Below are positions 32,036-43,095 of a stretch of 64,000 nucleotides of DNA, in pieces. Source of the DNA: Notamacropus eugenii. Lineage: Eukaryota; Chordata; Mammalia; Diprotodontia; Macropodidae. Position numbers and translations under genes: made by a program. The notes below the pieces were generated by a model. That model searched no databases. It saw nothing but the letters and a program-made list of their open reading frames with translations, and was not told the origin of the DNA. Location: contig NC_092875.1 of NCBI RefSeq assembly GCF_028372415.1, positions 407,851,239-407,915,238 on the forward strand, written 5' to 3'. Each line of letters begins with the position of its first letter. The first letter of the stretch is position 1.

Positions 32036-33192
32036 CTACTAGTTTCTGGCAATCATCCTATGCAGTCCTGGGCAGGACACAGGAGGTAACAGACATTGCC
32101 TTCTGGTTTTCTCTGTCATTGTTCCTTCTGGCTTATTCTTAGAACTTTGCTGGAATACTTGAGGGAAATCTAGGTTCCTCTAAGACCTCTCATGTCATCA
32201 TCTTAACCAGAAGTCTCCAAAGACTCCTTTCACCAGATCTTGTAGCCAATCCCATTCTGCAGAGGAAAATTCTGTGCCAACCCTCCCAACCACTCCACCC
32301 TCTTGCCCTAATTAGGTCTCTGTGGCCTAAAAGACCCCATAACTGACCAGCTGTAAAAGTCTCCACCTGAAAGGCAAATCTAACCCTGTAGTCTCAGGAT
32401 GTCTAATTTTGAAAGTTAGACAGTTTTGGATGTGATGACCTAAGAATTGGCAAAGTTCTACGAAATTGGAGTTTCAAAATTGACCATAAACTAACAGTAT
32501 GAAAAAGCATGATGACCAGTCACTTCTACACATCCAAAATATGTTCTTGTTTAAAAATGGGAAACTGAATACTATCTGTTTAAAAACATTAATACTTCAA
32601 CTCTTATCAATGCCAAGAAGATAAATAAGCCACAAAGCCACTTTCTAATCACTGGGTATCTCTTTTTTAAGCAAAATGATTATTGACTTTTAAGAAGGAT
32701 TGGATTATTGGAGGATAAGGTAAAGGGTTTTTACAGCAGTACATATGGGTATTAGGAGAGGGTATTTGGGACAGGGGAGAACCAGTACTCCCTGGCACAG
32801 CTCGTTTACATGGATGCCAAGTCCCCACTATACTGGGGAACACACAAAAGGCAAACTCCCTTTTGCAGCTGTACAAACTTCCCTGCAGATGTGCAACTCA
32901 CCCTTTGCCCCCTGAGGTAATTCCAGACCTATGTTTGACTTTCTGGGCCTCTTTTAAGGGCCAGAAAGAACTTCTCACTTTAGCATGGTTCTTATTCCTC
33001 TTCTAGGCAGAAGTGGGTGAAGCAAAGAGTGAGTTCTCTGTTCCAGTGCTCAGAGCTTCTACTCCCATCTATACAGGTGTCCTGTCATGCATCTGGGGGT
33101 TTAGGGATAGTAGGGGCAGCTTGATTAAGAGGAAGTACCAGCTCCTTTAAAAACAAACAAATGAACAAATAAATAGATAATAAGTACATAGT
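32036..33192. other. No recognised element
   Basis: About 1.15 kb with no recognised repeat or gene. It ends in an A-rich aaacaaacaaatg stretch at 33148-33182. Confidence 0.45.
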
Positions 33193-33983
33193 GGTTGGTT
33201 GGTTGATTGTTGTCCTTCATCTTCATAGAGGATCAAAATGACATCACCATGATAAAGTGAAGTTTCAGCGTGTCTGACTGTGGCTGATCAAACCAATACA
33301 AGCTCAGAATGCTCTACCACAGGTTGGGCACAGATAGTCCATATGAATTTTTGGAGTGGATATCCCAAATTTGTGCATCCTACATTTCCTTTGTGCTGTC
33401 AATTCTACTTGCTCATAGAACACAGCACCCTTTCTGCTGTGGGCATGCCATGCTGAGCAGTCCTGTGCCAGTGTCTCCCATGTTGCACAGCCAAATCCAA
33501 AGTTCTTGAGAAAGACCTTGAGAGCGTCCCTATATTGCTTCTTCTGACCACTATGTGATCACCTGCCCCATGTGAGATCTCCATAAAATAGTCTTTTTGG
33601 CAAGTGTACATTTTGCATTCAAACAACGTGGCCAGCTCATCGGAGTTGCACTCTCTGAAGCATAGTTTGAATGCTTGGCAGTTCAGCTTGAGCAAGGAGT
33701 TCAGTGTCTGGTACCTTATCCTGCCAGGTGATCCTCAGAATCTTCCTAAGACAGTTCCAAAGGAAACGACTCAGTTTCCTGGCATGGTGCTGGTAGACTG
33801 TCCATGTTTCACAGGCATGCAACAATGAGGTCAGCACAATGGCTCTGTAGACCTTCAGTTTGGTAGTCAGTCCAAGACCTCTTCTCTCCCAGACTTTTCC
33901 TTGGAGCCTCCCAACACTGAGCTAGCTCTGGCAATGCGTGCATCAACCTCATTGTCAATGTGTACATCCCTAGGAAGTACACT
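33193..33983 (-). mobile_element. RTE retrotransposon, 3' part of ORF
   Basis: A 5'-truncated, broken RTE LINE. Minus-strand frames encode the C-terminal region after the RT palm. One has C-E-T-W-T-V-Y-Q-H-H-A-R-K-L, then L-R-K-I-L-R-I-T-W-Q-D-K-V-P-D-T-E. Another has L-P-S-I-Q-T-M-L-Q-R-V-Q-L-R. Near the 3' end is the zinc-finger-like C-P-T-C-G-R-A-F followed by C-I-G-L-I-S-H. The 3' end is ggtcctc... with (aac/aaccaacc) units, seen as ggttggttgg at 33193. Frameshifts and stops make it inactive. Confidence 0.85.
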
Positions 33984-34277
33984 ATAAGTAAATAAATGAA
34001 TGCATAAACAAATTAATAGATGACTCTCTGGGTAGTTTTCTTTGCAATAATGTACCAATGGGTTTTTGTCCACATTCTGAAAGAGAGATTTGCATTCAAC
34101 TGTGATGAGGAAGATTCAAGACTTCCTCCCATCTAGACCTTTTTTCCAGACCTTTGATTTCTTTGGCATAGGGAACTCTCTTCTACCACAGTATATAGGT
34201 ATCCCCTCTGTAATGGCTAGGGGATACTTGCTTTTGAGGTTAAAGAAGATGACAAGAGTGAGTAGACTGGAGGGTGA

Positions 34278-34385
34278 TGATAAGAAAATATTTATTAAAC
34301 TCCTACTGTGTGCCATGCACTGTGCTAAGGCTGAGGATACAAAAGACAGTCCCTGCCCTCCAGGAGCTTATAATCTATTGAATGT
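34278..34385 (-). mobile_element. L2 3' end
   Basis: Reversed L2 terminus: 'atttattaaactcctactgt', 'catgcactgtgctaaggctg', 'tccctgccctccaggagctt'. Confidence 0.85.
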
Positions 34386-35100
34386 AAAGCAAGACTAGGG
34401 CTAACTACCTAGAATGAGCTAGGTCACTCAGACCTTATCACTCAGAACAACCCAGGCCCCAGGGCAAGGGTTCCAGAGGACAGAGTGTAAAGTCTCCCAG
34501 GAAGGTAACATTGGGGGAGGGGAGGGGGGCATGGAGGTGGAGAGCAAAGGGGCAGGCTGCTACAAGGAAGAGCTCCTTCCAATAAGATAATAATTCTAAA
34601 TTTCCTTCCCTTCTCTTCCCTTCCCTTCCCTTTCCTTTACCTTCCCCTGTCCTCTCCCAAAACCTTAAACCTACTACACTCTGAAGCTGGGATTCCAAAG
34701 GGCCCCTGCCAAGGGCTCCTAAAGCCCCCTAGCTTTAGAGTCATTAACAATAGTCATTGTTGCTGTTTCACACCCAGCCTGATGTCTTTGTTTTCTTCAC
34801 CTCATTCAAGGGGCCATGGCCTGGCTACTTCTTAAACAGGCCTATTCAATAAATGGGAGTTGCCTCACCCTAAGTGAGTACCTGCATAACCTTGACCTAA
34901 AGGGCTCAAGGTCTCCCAGTGCATCCTGGGCCATCTCCAGTCGTCCTGAGCAATATCAGGTCAGTGGTTTCAGATGTCTCTGGAGGAGAAGAGAGGCTGG
35001 TGACCTGCACAGCCCTCCCTCACTCAAAACAAAGTCAAGTGCAAGTCATGTCATCATTTCTCTGATGGCAGGGTCTTCTTCTGCAACGGATGACAAAACA
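34386..35100. other. No gene; CTTCC-rich tract inside
   Basis: Unassigned sequence with a pyrimidine tract of cttcc/cttcccttc units at 34593-34645. Confidence 0.5.
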
Positions 35101-35104
35101 TGAG

Positions 35105-35175
35105 GATGATGATTTTTAATGCATTTAGCACGGTGCCTGGCACACAGTAGGGGTTTAATAAATACTTATTCCCAT
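35105..35175 (+). mobile_element. L2 3' tip
   Basis: 'agcacggtgcctggcacaca gtaggggtttaataaatact' (35127-35166), the forward L2 terminus. Confidence 0.75.
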
Positions 35176-35261
35176 TTCCTTTACTAATGGTGAAGTTGAG
35201 GGTCAGGCATTTTCACACTTTGGTATTAATATCCTTATGCTTCCCTAAAGAGTAGATAGAG

Positions 35262-35330
35262 GGCCTGGATAGAGAGCTGGCCTCGAAGGGAAGAAAATCC
35301 CAGTTCAAGTGCTTCCTGACATCCTGCTGG
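35262..35330 (+). repeat. SINE head fragment
   Basis: 'ggatagagagctggcctcga ... cccagttcaagtgcttcctg' resembles the tRNA-related head of marsupial SINEs. Confidence 0.55.
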
Positions 35331-36339
35331 CCTGATGTTATACCCACTGGACTTCATGATCCACCCCAGACATTTTCTTATCCTCACCCTCCAGTCTACT
35401 CACCCTTGTCTTCTGCTTTAGCTTCAAAAACTAGTGTCCTCTATCCATTACAAAAGGGATACCTATATTCTGTGGTAGAAGAGAGTTCTCTATGCCAAGG
35501 AAATCACAGATCTGGAAATAAATAATATAATCCCCAAGATTTAGTGCAGTTGTTGATTAAGTAGGAAAAAGTGCCAATGGATAATCCTGGAGGGGAGGAT
35601 TGATTGGGGCATGGTGGTTTTATACTTAAGGCAAGGTGAGACCCTTAAGGAAGAAGGGTATCCTCCTAAAAAGGAAGTTATCCCTCCTCCCTTGGAAGTG
35701 CAACACTATAGGGTAAATTCCCATTCTTCCAGAGCTAGTTATAGCTAAAGTGAAAGGCAGTCATATGGTAATTGCTTAGAAAAAAGCTAAATAAATACAG
35801 TCCATAGAATATTCTTTATCCCATCACAGCAAGGCACAATTCAGGCTTAAGAAAACATCTATATAACATCTCTGGGGTCTTCACTATTGGAAGACCTCTT
35901 CTCCCACCCTCCTACAACAAACCCTGAAGAAGCTGCCCAGAAGTGTTAGCCATCCTTGTGGGTATCAATTCATGCCATTCACACCTTTCTCTCTTTTTAG
36001 CTTCCTTGGCTTCCAGTTTGTTTTTCCACATTGCTGCTTTCCTTTTCTGCCTCTCCTCCATTGCCATTGCCTATTCCCTACTGACTGCCAAAGCTAAGGG
36101 AAAAAAAGGGGTGGGGGAGGATAGGGGTTGGGCAGAATGCCTTTGGCCAGCACCCTTTCTGCCTTGCTTTGTACACCAATTCCTAGTCATAAGCACAGGC
36201 TTTACTCCATATAGTGCCCAGCAGAAAAGGGAGGAAATAGGGCACAAAGTAAGCACCCCAAGAATAAAATGGAGCTGGTTCACAACTGTCACACATTGTT
36301 CATGTTTTCAGAGGTTTTCAACATATTGATCAGTTGTGC
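35331..36339. other. No recognised element
   Basis: About 1 kb. A 128-codon plus frame at 35943-36329 has no recognisable domain and is probably chance. Confidence 0.45.
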
Positions 36340-36481
36340 TAAATTTTTTTTCCACTTTAAAAATATTGTTATAAGGAATAGCTCTCTGAAAGGAGTTTGG
36401 AAAGGATACTAGGGAGAATTATGATGATGTAAAAAACAGAAGACATCAATAAAAACTTATTTAAATTTTTTTTAAAAAAAT
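36340..36481 (+). repeat. Retroposon 3' tail, family unknown
   Basis: 'gttataaggaatagctctct', 'gatgatgtaaaaaacagaag', 'caataaaaacttatttaaat', then an A-run. The AATAAA and A-tail indicate a retrotranscribed 3' end. Confidence 0.45.
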
Positions 36482-36644
36482 GTAGGTGGTTCTAAATGAG
36501 GTCACAGAGCAAAACCAATGATATATGACCAGTTATGTCAATTACTTTCCCTTTCTTACCTAGCTCATCCAACTTGTGCCTTCTGTATCCTCTGACATTT
36601 TTACTTCCCTGAGAACTCCAGGAATGCAGCTGGTCCTGACCAAT

Positions 36645-36822
36645 CCCACAGCATAGTCACTTAACTTCTGTTTACCTCAGTTTCCTTATCTGTACAAGAG
36701 AAATAATAATAACACCCCCAGGATTGTTGTAAGGACCCATGGAGATAATAATGGTGAAGTGCTTAACTGAGTGGCTGGCATGTAGTAAACATTATATAAA
36801 TTTTAGTGATTATTATTAGCAT
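36645..36822 (+). repeat. MIR, 3' part
   Basis: 'cagtttccttatctgtacaa', 'aggattgttgtaaggaccca', 'tggctggcatgtagtaaaca', 'gtgattattatt'. Confidence 0.85.
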
Positions 36823-36854
36823 AAAAAGCATCGATTCTGAGTCAGCAGACCTAA

Positions 36855-37500
36855 GGATTTAAGTCAATAAACATTTATTAAGTGCCTTCTACTATGCACT
36901 GAGTTCTGGGATAAGCTCTGGTTATACAAAGAAAGGTGAAAAAACAGCTCCTGCCCTTGAGGACCTCATAGTCTAAAGGCTGGGGACAATATGTAAGCAT
37001 CTATGAATAAACAAGTTATATGCAGAACAAGTTGGGAATGATCAAAGAGGGAAGGCAGTAGAGTTAAGGGGTTTCAGAAAAGGCTTCTTACAAAAAAAGG
37101 AAATTTTAGCTGTAACTTGAAGGAAGCCAGGAAAGCCAAGAGGCAGAAGTAAGAAGAGACAGCATTCCAGGCTTGGTGGATGGCCAGAGAAAATGCCAGA
37201 ATTGGAAGACAGAGCGTCTAGTGCAAGGAACAAAGTGTCTAGTGCAAGCTTACTGTTGTCACTGGATCAGAGAGTATATGGGAGGGTGAAAGGTATACGG
37301 AAGACTGGAAAGGTGGGCAGGGAGAGGCCAAACAGAGGATTTTATATTTGATCCTAGAGGTGATAGGGAGAAAGTGGAGTTTATTGAATAGGAGGGTGTA
37401 GTGGTCAGACTTGAGCTTTAGCATATTCACTCTGGTGGCTGAGTGGAGGCTGAACTGAGAAGGGGAGAGACATGGCCTGGAGACCCACCAGCAGATTACT
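36855..37500 (-). mobile_element. L2 3' region
   Basis: Long reversed L2 copy. It has the 3' end at 'caataaacatttattaagtg', then 'cttgaaggaagccaggaaag', 'gggagggtgaaaggtatacg', 'ttatatttgatcctagaggt', 'tggtcagacttgagctttag' and 'ctctggtggctgagtggagg'. This covers the 3' UTR and last part of the ORF. It is diverged and non-coding. Confidence 0.88.
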
Positions 37501-37687
37501 TATTAACTTCTTTGCGATTTAGTAGCTGTATAACCTTGGGTAAAACATAGAATTCCTCTGCTCCTCAGTTTCCTCTTGTTGGACAAGAGTGAAGCTGTCA
37601 GTCTCTCAATGCATCCACAAAACCACTATGTGAAACTGAATCCAGATTAATACGTAATTGGGAAATGTTTTACAAAGTAAATAACAT

Positions 37688-37937
37688 TTTTTGTTGTTGA
37701 GTCATTTCAGTTGTGTCCGACTCTTCGTGACACCGTTTGGGGTTTTCTTGGCAAACATGCTGAAGTGGTTTGTCATTTCCTTCTCCAGCTCGTTTTACAG
37801 ATGAGGAAACTGAGGCAAATAGGGTTAAATGACTTGTGTTGCACAGTGTCTGAGGTCAAATTTGAATTCCGTAAGATGAGCCTTCCTGACTCCAGGTCCA
37901 GCACTCTACACACTTCAACACCTAGCTGCCCCTCATG
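37688..37937 (-). repeat. MAR1 SINE
   Basis: Reversed full-length MAR1: 'gttgttgagtcatttcagtt', 'ccagctcgttttacagatga', 'acacctagctgcccctc'. Confidence 0.92.
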
Positions 37938-38074
37938 CACATCACACACCTGACTGTAATCATTTCACAGAGACATTAAAAGAAGAAGACAAAATATGGA
38001 ACTATCTTTGTTTTTCCTTCCTAGAATTAAAGAATTTTAGAGCAGGAAGGAAACTTAGGGATCATCCAGTCACT

Positions 38075-38275
38075 GGATCATAGATTTATGTCCAGAAGGG
38101 ATCTTACATGCCCTTGAGTCTCACCCATTCATTTTACAGATGATGAAACTGAAGAGGTTCTAAGAGATTTAAGTAATTTACCCAGGTTCACACTGCTACT
38201 GTCAGAGGCAACTCAGGTCTTCCTGACTCCCAAACCAGTAGTACTCCATTCACTGCCTCACTCTGCTACTGCTGA
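38075..38275 (-). repeat. CORE-type SINE
   Basis: 'ggatcatagatttatgtcca', 'cattttacagatgatgaaac', 'caactcaggtcttcctgact'. Confidence 0.75.
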
Positions 38276-38717
38276 GCAAATTAGAAATTAGGAAAGGGAT
38301 GTGACTTGGCCTCAGATCTAATTTTCATTGAAAAGCAGATGTCTAGTGCACTTCATTTCTGTTGATAATCTAAAATTTTTATTTCAAATACATTTTGTTC
38401 TTCTGCCTAGAAGTTACAATTTAGACAATAGAAATTTGGAATTCCTTTTTCTCTTTTGAAATTACTTCTTTCCTCTGTTTTTCCTCAAATTCACTTTGGC
38501 AGAATTGCAGAGGGCTGGCTTGGACTCCTTCCTCTGTTGCTCCTAGCTCAATTGGATGGGAGAGGAAGAGGAGCTGGAAGGCAGGAGGAAATGAAGGACA
38601 TGGATGCTTCTTCTCTTAGAAGCACAAGGTGTAGAGTTGGGGAAGAGCCAGACATGGCCACCAGAGTGGTCTTAGAGAAGCACTGGGATCAATAGTTCTT
38701 GTTCAGATACTCTATTT

Positions 38718-38975
38718 GTGTTGTAGTTAGTTAATTTTTCAGTTGTGTCCAACTCTTTGTGTCCTTATTTGGAATTTTCTTGGCAAAGGTGCTGGAGTGG
38801 TTTGCCATTTCTTTCTCCAGCTCATTTTACAGATGAGGAAACTGAGGCAAACAGGGTTAAGTTATTTGACCAGGGTCACACAACTAAGGTTTGTCTGAAG
38901 TTAGATTTGAACCCAGGAATATGAGTTTTTCTGACTCCAGGCCTGACACTCTATCCACTTTGCCACCTAGCTGCA
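38718..38975 (-). repeat. MAR1 SINE
   Basis: Reversed full-length MAR1: 'tttcagttgtgtccaactct', 'gctggagtggtttgccattt', 'ccactttgccacctagctgc'. Confidence 0.92.
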
Positions 38976-38999
38976 CTCTAGATTTTCTATGATTAAATT

Positions 39000-39285
39000 G
39001 AATTCTACTCAATACTTCTAGTTCAATAAGCATTTATCATGCCCCTATTGTGTGCTGTACACTGTACTAAATGCTGGGGAATGATACAATGTTTAAATTA
39101 GATAGACCTCCTGACCTCATGGAATTTACAGTCAATAGTCAGCTCACCGCTGCTAAAGGTATTCAAGTGGAGCCTACGTATGCCAGGGATGTTATAAAAG
39201 AGATCCATGTGTTGGGTAGAGGGTTAGACTAGATGATGCCTAGGCTCTCTTCTAACTCTGAGGTTCTAAGGGTCTATGATTACAT
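39000..39285. mobile_element. L2 tip (minus) followed by CR1/L3 3' end (plus)
   Basis: 39000-39130: reversed L2 terminus 'ttcaataagcatttatcatg', 'actgtactaaatgctgggga'. 39140-39285: forward CR1/L3 end 'ccagggatgttataaaagag' and 'gttagactagatgatgccta'. These are two old fragments side by side. Confidence 0.65.
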
Positions 39286-39684
39286 GGTATGAAAGCACAA
39301 ATAACATTACCGTATACAAAGGAAACTCAAATTTTATGTTTTGATACCTCAATCAATTCATGAGCTCAGCCATTGAGGAGACTCTTTCCACTGGTGAAGC
39401 ACACAGCCCTTCTCGGCTTTTCATCCTGTGCCATTCTTATACATATCCTTCTACAAATCCACCATAGAATATCAACATGGTAGATACCACCCTCTAAATC
39501 TTCTGTAGGTACCACAAAATGCCGTCTCTTTCTTTCTGAACCTTGATTTTCATTACAGGACCAACATATCTCATTTTTTTCCTCCATACAAATCATGCAC
39601 ACAGTATTTTATGCCATTTTTACCACATAAGTAATTATTGGTGAATTAGTATTATTCTGGAATCCATAGAGTTGGATGAGAAGG
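39286..39684. other. Unassigned; 78-codon minus frame
   Basis: A minus frame at 39366-39602 (with R-K-R-R-H-F-V-V-P-T-E-D-L and C-I-R-M-A-Q-D) looks less random than its neighbours but matches no family I know. It could be a pseudogene fragment or chance. Confidence 0.3.
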
Positions 39685-40075
39685 TGATTAATTTCACCTG
39701 CCAATTTCCTCTACCATTTAAGAGTAAATGCTCTCTAAATGAGTGCTTTTTGTGGTAGGCCATTTTCAACATCAAAGAGGGAAAGGCAGCCCATTCACAA
39801 AACTTGTAATCTAATGAGTTTTATTGAAGGATAGTTTATATAGTGAAGAGAAAGAAGGGCAAGGCATGTAGGTGCTGTGATCCTTCTGGTCTGGATCTCA
39901 AGCTATCTACTGTCTGAAGTCTCAGCTAAGTGCACAGGGTTGGCCACACCTTGGATGGCTTATGGGTAGCAGCTCTAATTATGATCCCCCAACTTTCTCT
40001 TTTAATACAGGAAGCTTTCAGTCTCTGACTGACGTACTTTCAGTTTCCTAGCTCCCAAGGATTCTAGGGCAATGA
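39685..40075 (-). repeat. LTR-like repeat, copy 1
   Basis: Shares a colinear block with 55097-55460: 'aaatgctctctaaatgagtg' here and 'aaatgcctctctaaatgagt' there, followed by matching sequence to 'gagttttattgaag'/'ggatttattaaag'. On the minus strand this gives an AATAAA-like signal in one copy. An LTR is likely but unproven; the ends are not defined. Confidence 0.45.
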
Positions 40076-40224
40076 TTAATGGAGAGTCCAGCTATTTATT
40101 ACACATATTCTCTGGGATCTATATTTTGGGGCCTTTGAACATTGTGCTTGATTATAGGAACAAAGGAGGAAGAAAAGATGAGAAAGATCTGTATTACTTT
40201 CCAAATTTATTGGACCTATTCTTG

Positions 40225-40600
40225 TGAATAAATGAATGGATGAAAAGATGAGTGAAAAACACTTATTACACATGGGCCCTGTGTGAGGTGGTGGAAATAA
40301 AAATCCAAAAGTGAAACAGTCCCTGACCTCAAGGAGTTTACATTTCTAATAAGGGACAATATATATAAAGGAGTATTGGCCAGGGAAGGGAATTTTTATC
40401 TGGGGTGGAGGACCCAGGAATGGTGGGTGAATAGAGCCTTAAAGCTATCATGTCTTCCCCAGAGGTAATGGCAGCATTGATTTGATTACTGTTCACAAAA
40501 CAAGAAGTGAAAAGGGACATATTGCCAAGATAGAGGGTGGCAAGAAGACACAATATATACAGGGTGGATAGATGTGAGTCATTTAGGTGAGTTTGCATTT
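40225..40600 (-). mobile_element. L2 3' region, degenerate
   Basis: 'gaaacagtccctgacctcaa', 'ggagtttacatttctaataa', then weakly matching L2 3' UTR. Confidence 0.6.
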
Positions 40601-40689
40601 ATACACCAATAAGTCAGGTTCAGTCCCAATGGACAGAAAGATGCCCCAGGATGTCTGGGATGGATGAACTGGGATATGAACTGAGAAAT

Positions 40690-41238
40690 GTTCTGTGAAG
40701 AGTTTCTCAAACCAATGCAGTCAATATTAGAAGGAAAGCAGGGAACTGGGGAAAAATATTTATAGCAAGTTTCTCTGATAAAAGTCTCATTTCTCAAATA
40801 TATAGGGAATTGAGCCAAACTTATAAAAATAAGACAATTGATAAATGGTCAAAGGATATGAGCAGGCAATTTTCAGAAGAAGAAGTCAAAGTTATTAATA
40901 GTCATATGAAAAAATTCTCTAAATCACCAATAGTCAGAGAAAGAAAAGCTTTAAAAAATTTTCAAGCTAGGTTCTATCTCCCACCCAGATTAGTTAACAT
41001 GACAGAAAAGAAATATGATAAATGCTGGAGGGTATGTAGAAAAATGGGGACACTAATGCACTGTTGGTGGAGCTGTGGCCTGGTCCAACCATTCTAGAGA
41101 ACAATTTGTAAATATGTTCAAGCGCTGTAAAATGGTGTACGCCATTTGTCCTAGCTATGTTGCTATTAAGTTTGTACTCCAAAGATATCAAAAGAAAAAG
41201 AAAAGGACTCACATGTACAAAAATATTTGTAACAGCTC
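40690..41238 (+). mobile_element. L1, end of ORF2 (left part of split element)
   Basis: Forward L1: 'ataaatggtcaaaggatatg', 'agcaggcaattttcagaaga', 'atgctggagggtatgtagaa', 'actaatgcactgttggtgga', 'aaatatttgtaacagctctt'. The next L1 word (ttttgtggtggc) is found at 43106, beyond the nested insertions. Confidence 0.85.
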
Positions 41239-41945
41239 TTTATAAAATATTTTATTTTCCCCAATTAATGTAAAAACAATTTGTAGCATTTAAAAAAATG
41301 TTTTGAGCTCCAAATTCTATCCCTCCCTCCCCTCTCCCCTCCTTGAGACAGTAAGCAATCTGATGTACATTACATTTGTGCAATTATTTAAAACATATTT
41401 TCATATTAATCATTTTGTGAAAGAAAAGAGAGAAGGGAGGGAGAAAGAAAGGAAGGAAAGAAGGAAGGAAGGAAAGAAGGAAGGAAGGAAGGAAGGAAGG
41501 AAGGAAGGAAGGAAGGAAGGAAGGAAGGAAGGAAGGAAAGAAAAATATCCTGTATTCAGATTCCATCAGTTCTTTCTCTGGAGAGAGAGAGTATTTTTCA
41601 GCATTTTTCATCATGAATCCTTTGTTATTGTCTTGGATCATTGTATTGTGGAGAATAGCTAAGTCATTCACCCTTGTTTATCATACAGTATTGTGTTACT
41701 ATATATGATGTTCTCCTGGTTCTTCTTACTTCTCTCTGAATCAGTTCATGTAAGTTCAGATTTTTCCAAAATCATTCCAGTCATAGTTTCTTATAGCACA
41801 ATAATATTCCATCACAATCATATACCACAGTTTGTTCAGTCATTTCCCAATTGATGGGCATCCTTTCCATTTCCAATTCTTTGTCATCTCATGAAAAACA
41901 GTTCTTTTTTTCTTTGATGTCTTTGGGGTACAAACCTGTTATCAG
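41239..41945 (-). mobile_element. L1 3' UTR nested in L1
   Basis: Reversed L1 from the T-rich tail (41239-41260) through 'gacagtaagcaatctgatgt', 'gttctttctctggagagaga', 'gttctcctggttcttcttac' and 'cccaattgatgggcatcctt' to 'tttggggtacaaacctgtta'. A GGAA array has expanded inside it. RTE sequence begins right after its end. Confidence 0.85.
41437..41540. repeat. (GGAA)n array
   Basis: About 25 ggaa units, with gaaag variants, inside an L1 3' UTR. The translated frames here are low-complexity shadows. Confidence 0.97.
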
Positions 41946-41946
41946 T

Positions 41947-42946
41947 TGGTTGGTTGGTTGTTGTTCTTTGTCTTCCAAGAGGACCAAAATGACATCACCA
42001 TTGTAAAGTGAAATTTCAGTGTGCCTGACTATGGCTGATCAGACCAATACAAGCTCGGAGTGCTCTACCACAGGTTGGGCACAGATATTCCATATGAATA
42101 TTTGGGGTGGATATTCCAAATTTGTACATCCTTCATTTCATTTGCACTGTCTCAATTCTGCTTTGCTCAAAGAGCACAGCACCTTTTTTTATGAGCAGTC
42201 ATGTGCCAGTGTCTCCCATGTGGCACAGTCAAATCCGAAAGTTCTTGAGAGAGACTTCAAGAGTGTCCTTGTGTTGTTCCTTCTGACCACCGTGTGATTG
42301 CCTGCCTCATGTGAGTTCTCCATAAAATAGTCTTTTTGGCAAGCGTACATTTTGCATTCAAACAACATGGCCAGCCCATCAGGTTGCACTCTCTGAAGCA
42401 TAGTTTGAATACTTGGCAATTCAGCTCAAGCAAGGACTTCAGTGTCTGGTACCTTAACCTGCCAGGTGATCCTCAGAATCTTCCTAAGACAGTTCAAGTG
42501 GAAGTGATTCAGTTTCCTGGCATGGTGCTGGTAGATTGTCCATGTTTAACAAGCATATAACAATGAAGTCAGCACAACAGCTCTGTAGACCTTCAATTTG
42601 GTAGTCAGTCTAATACCTCTTCTCTCCCAAACTTTTCTTTGGAGCCTCCCAAACACTGAGCTAGCTCTGGCAATGCGTGCATCAACCTCATTGTCAATGT
42701 GTACATCCCTGGAAAGTACACTACCAAGGTAAGTGAACTTATCCACAGCATTCAGAACTCCATTTGTTGTTAACTGATGGTTCCTCGTACAGATGGTGTG
42801 GTGGTGGCTGATGGAGCACCTGTGTTTTCTTGGTGTTAAAATTAGCCAAAATTAGCACAGGCAGCAGAGAATTGATCCATACTTTGTTGCATCTCAACTT
42901 CAGAAGCTGCATTGAGTGCACAGTCATCTGCAAACAGAAAATCATG
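41947..42946 (-). mobile_element. RTE retrotransposon, RT palm to 3' end
   Basis: The longest RTE piece. Minus strand from 42946: F-L-F-A-D-D-C-A-L-N-A, with the catalytic F-A-D-D at 42923-42934, then S-A-A-C-A-N-F-G. After a frameshift D-K-F-T-Y-L-G-S-V-L-S-R-D-V-H-I (42746 downward), then A-R-I-A-R-A-S-S-V-F-G-R-L-Q. Further on come L-P-S-I-Q-T-M-L-Q-R and the terminal C-P-T-C-G-R-A-L ... G-L-I-S-H-S-Q-A-H zinc-finger-like motif (CX2C-X11-HX3H). The 3' end lies in ggttggttgg (plus) at 41947. Stops and frameshifts make it inactive. Confidence 0.9.
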
Positions 42947-42955
42947 CAAACCTCA

Positions 42956-43090
42956 GAGGTTTTTTTAAATTTGCATTTCTCTAATTATTAGTGAACTAGA
43001 GAACATTTTCATATGATTATTAATAGCTTTGACTTCTCAAAACTTCCTGTTCATATCCTTTGATGCCCTCAGTTTCCATTTCTTTGCCCA
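42956..43090 (-). mobile_element. L1 ORF2 end, upstream part of nested minus L1
   Basis: Minus strand: 'catcaaaggatatgaacagg', 'ataatcatatgaaaatgttc', 'tagagaaatgcaaattta'. It precedes 41239-41945 in L1 sense. About 180 bp normally found between them are missing at the RTE site. Confidence 0.75.
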
Positions 43091-43095
43091 CCTCA

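Noticed and set aside
35943..36329. 128-codon plus frame with hydrophobic N-terminus
   Set aside because: The leucine/serine-rich start reflects pyrimidine-rich DNA. No domain, no conservation evidence.
41303..41662. K-E-G-R-K-E repeat protein
   Set aside because: Low-complexity translation of (GGAA)n within an L1 3' UTR.
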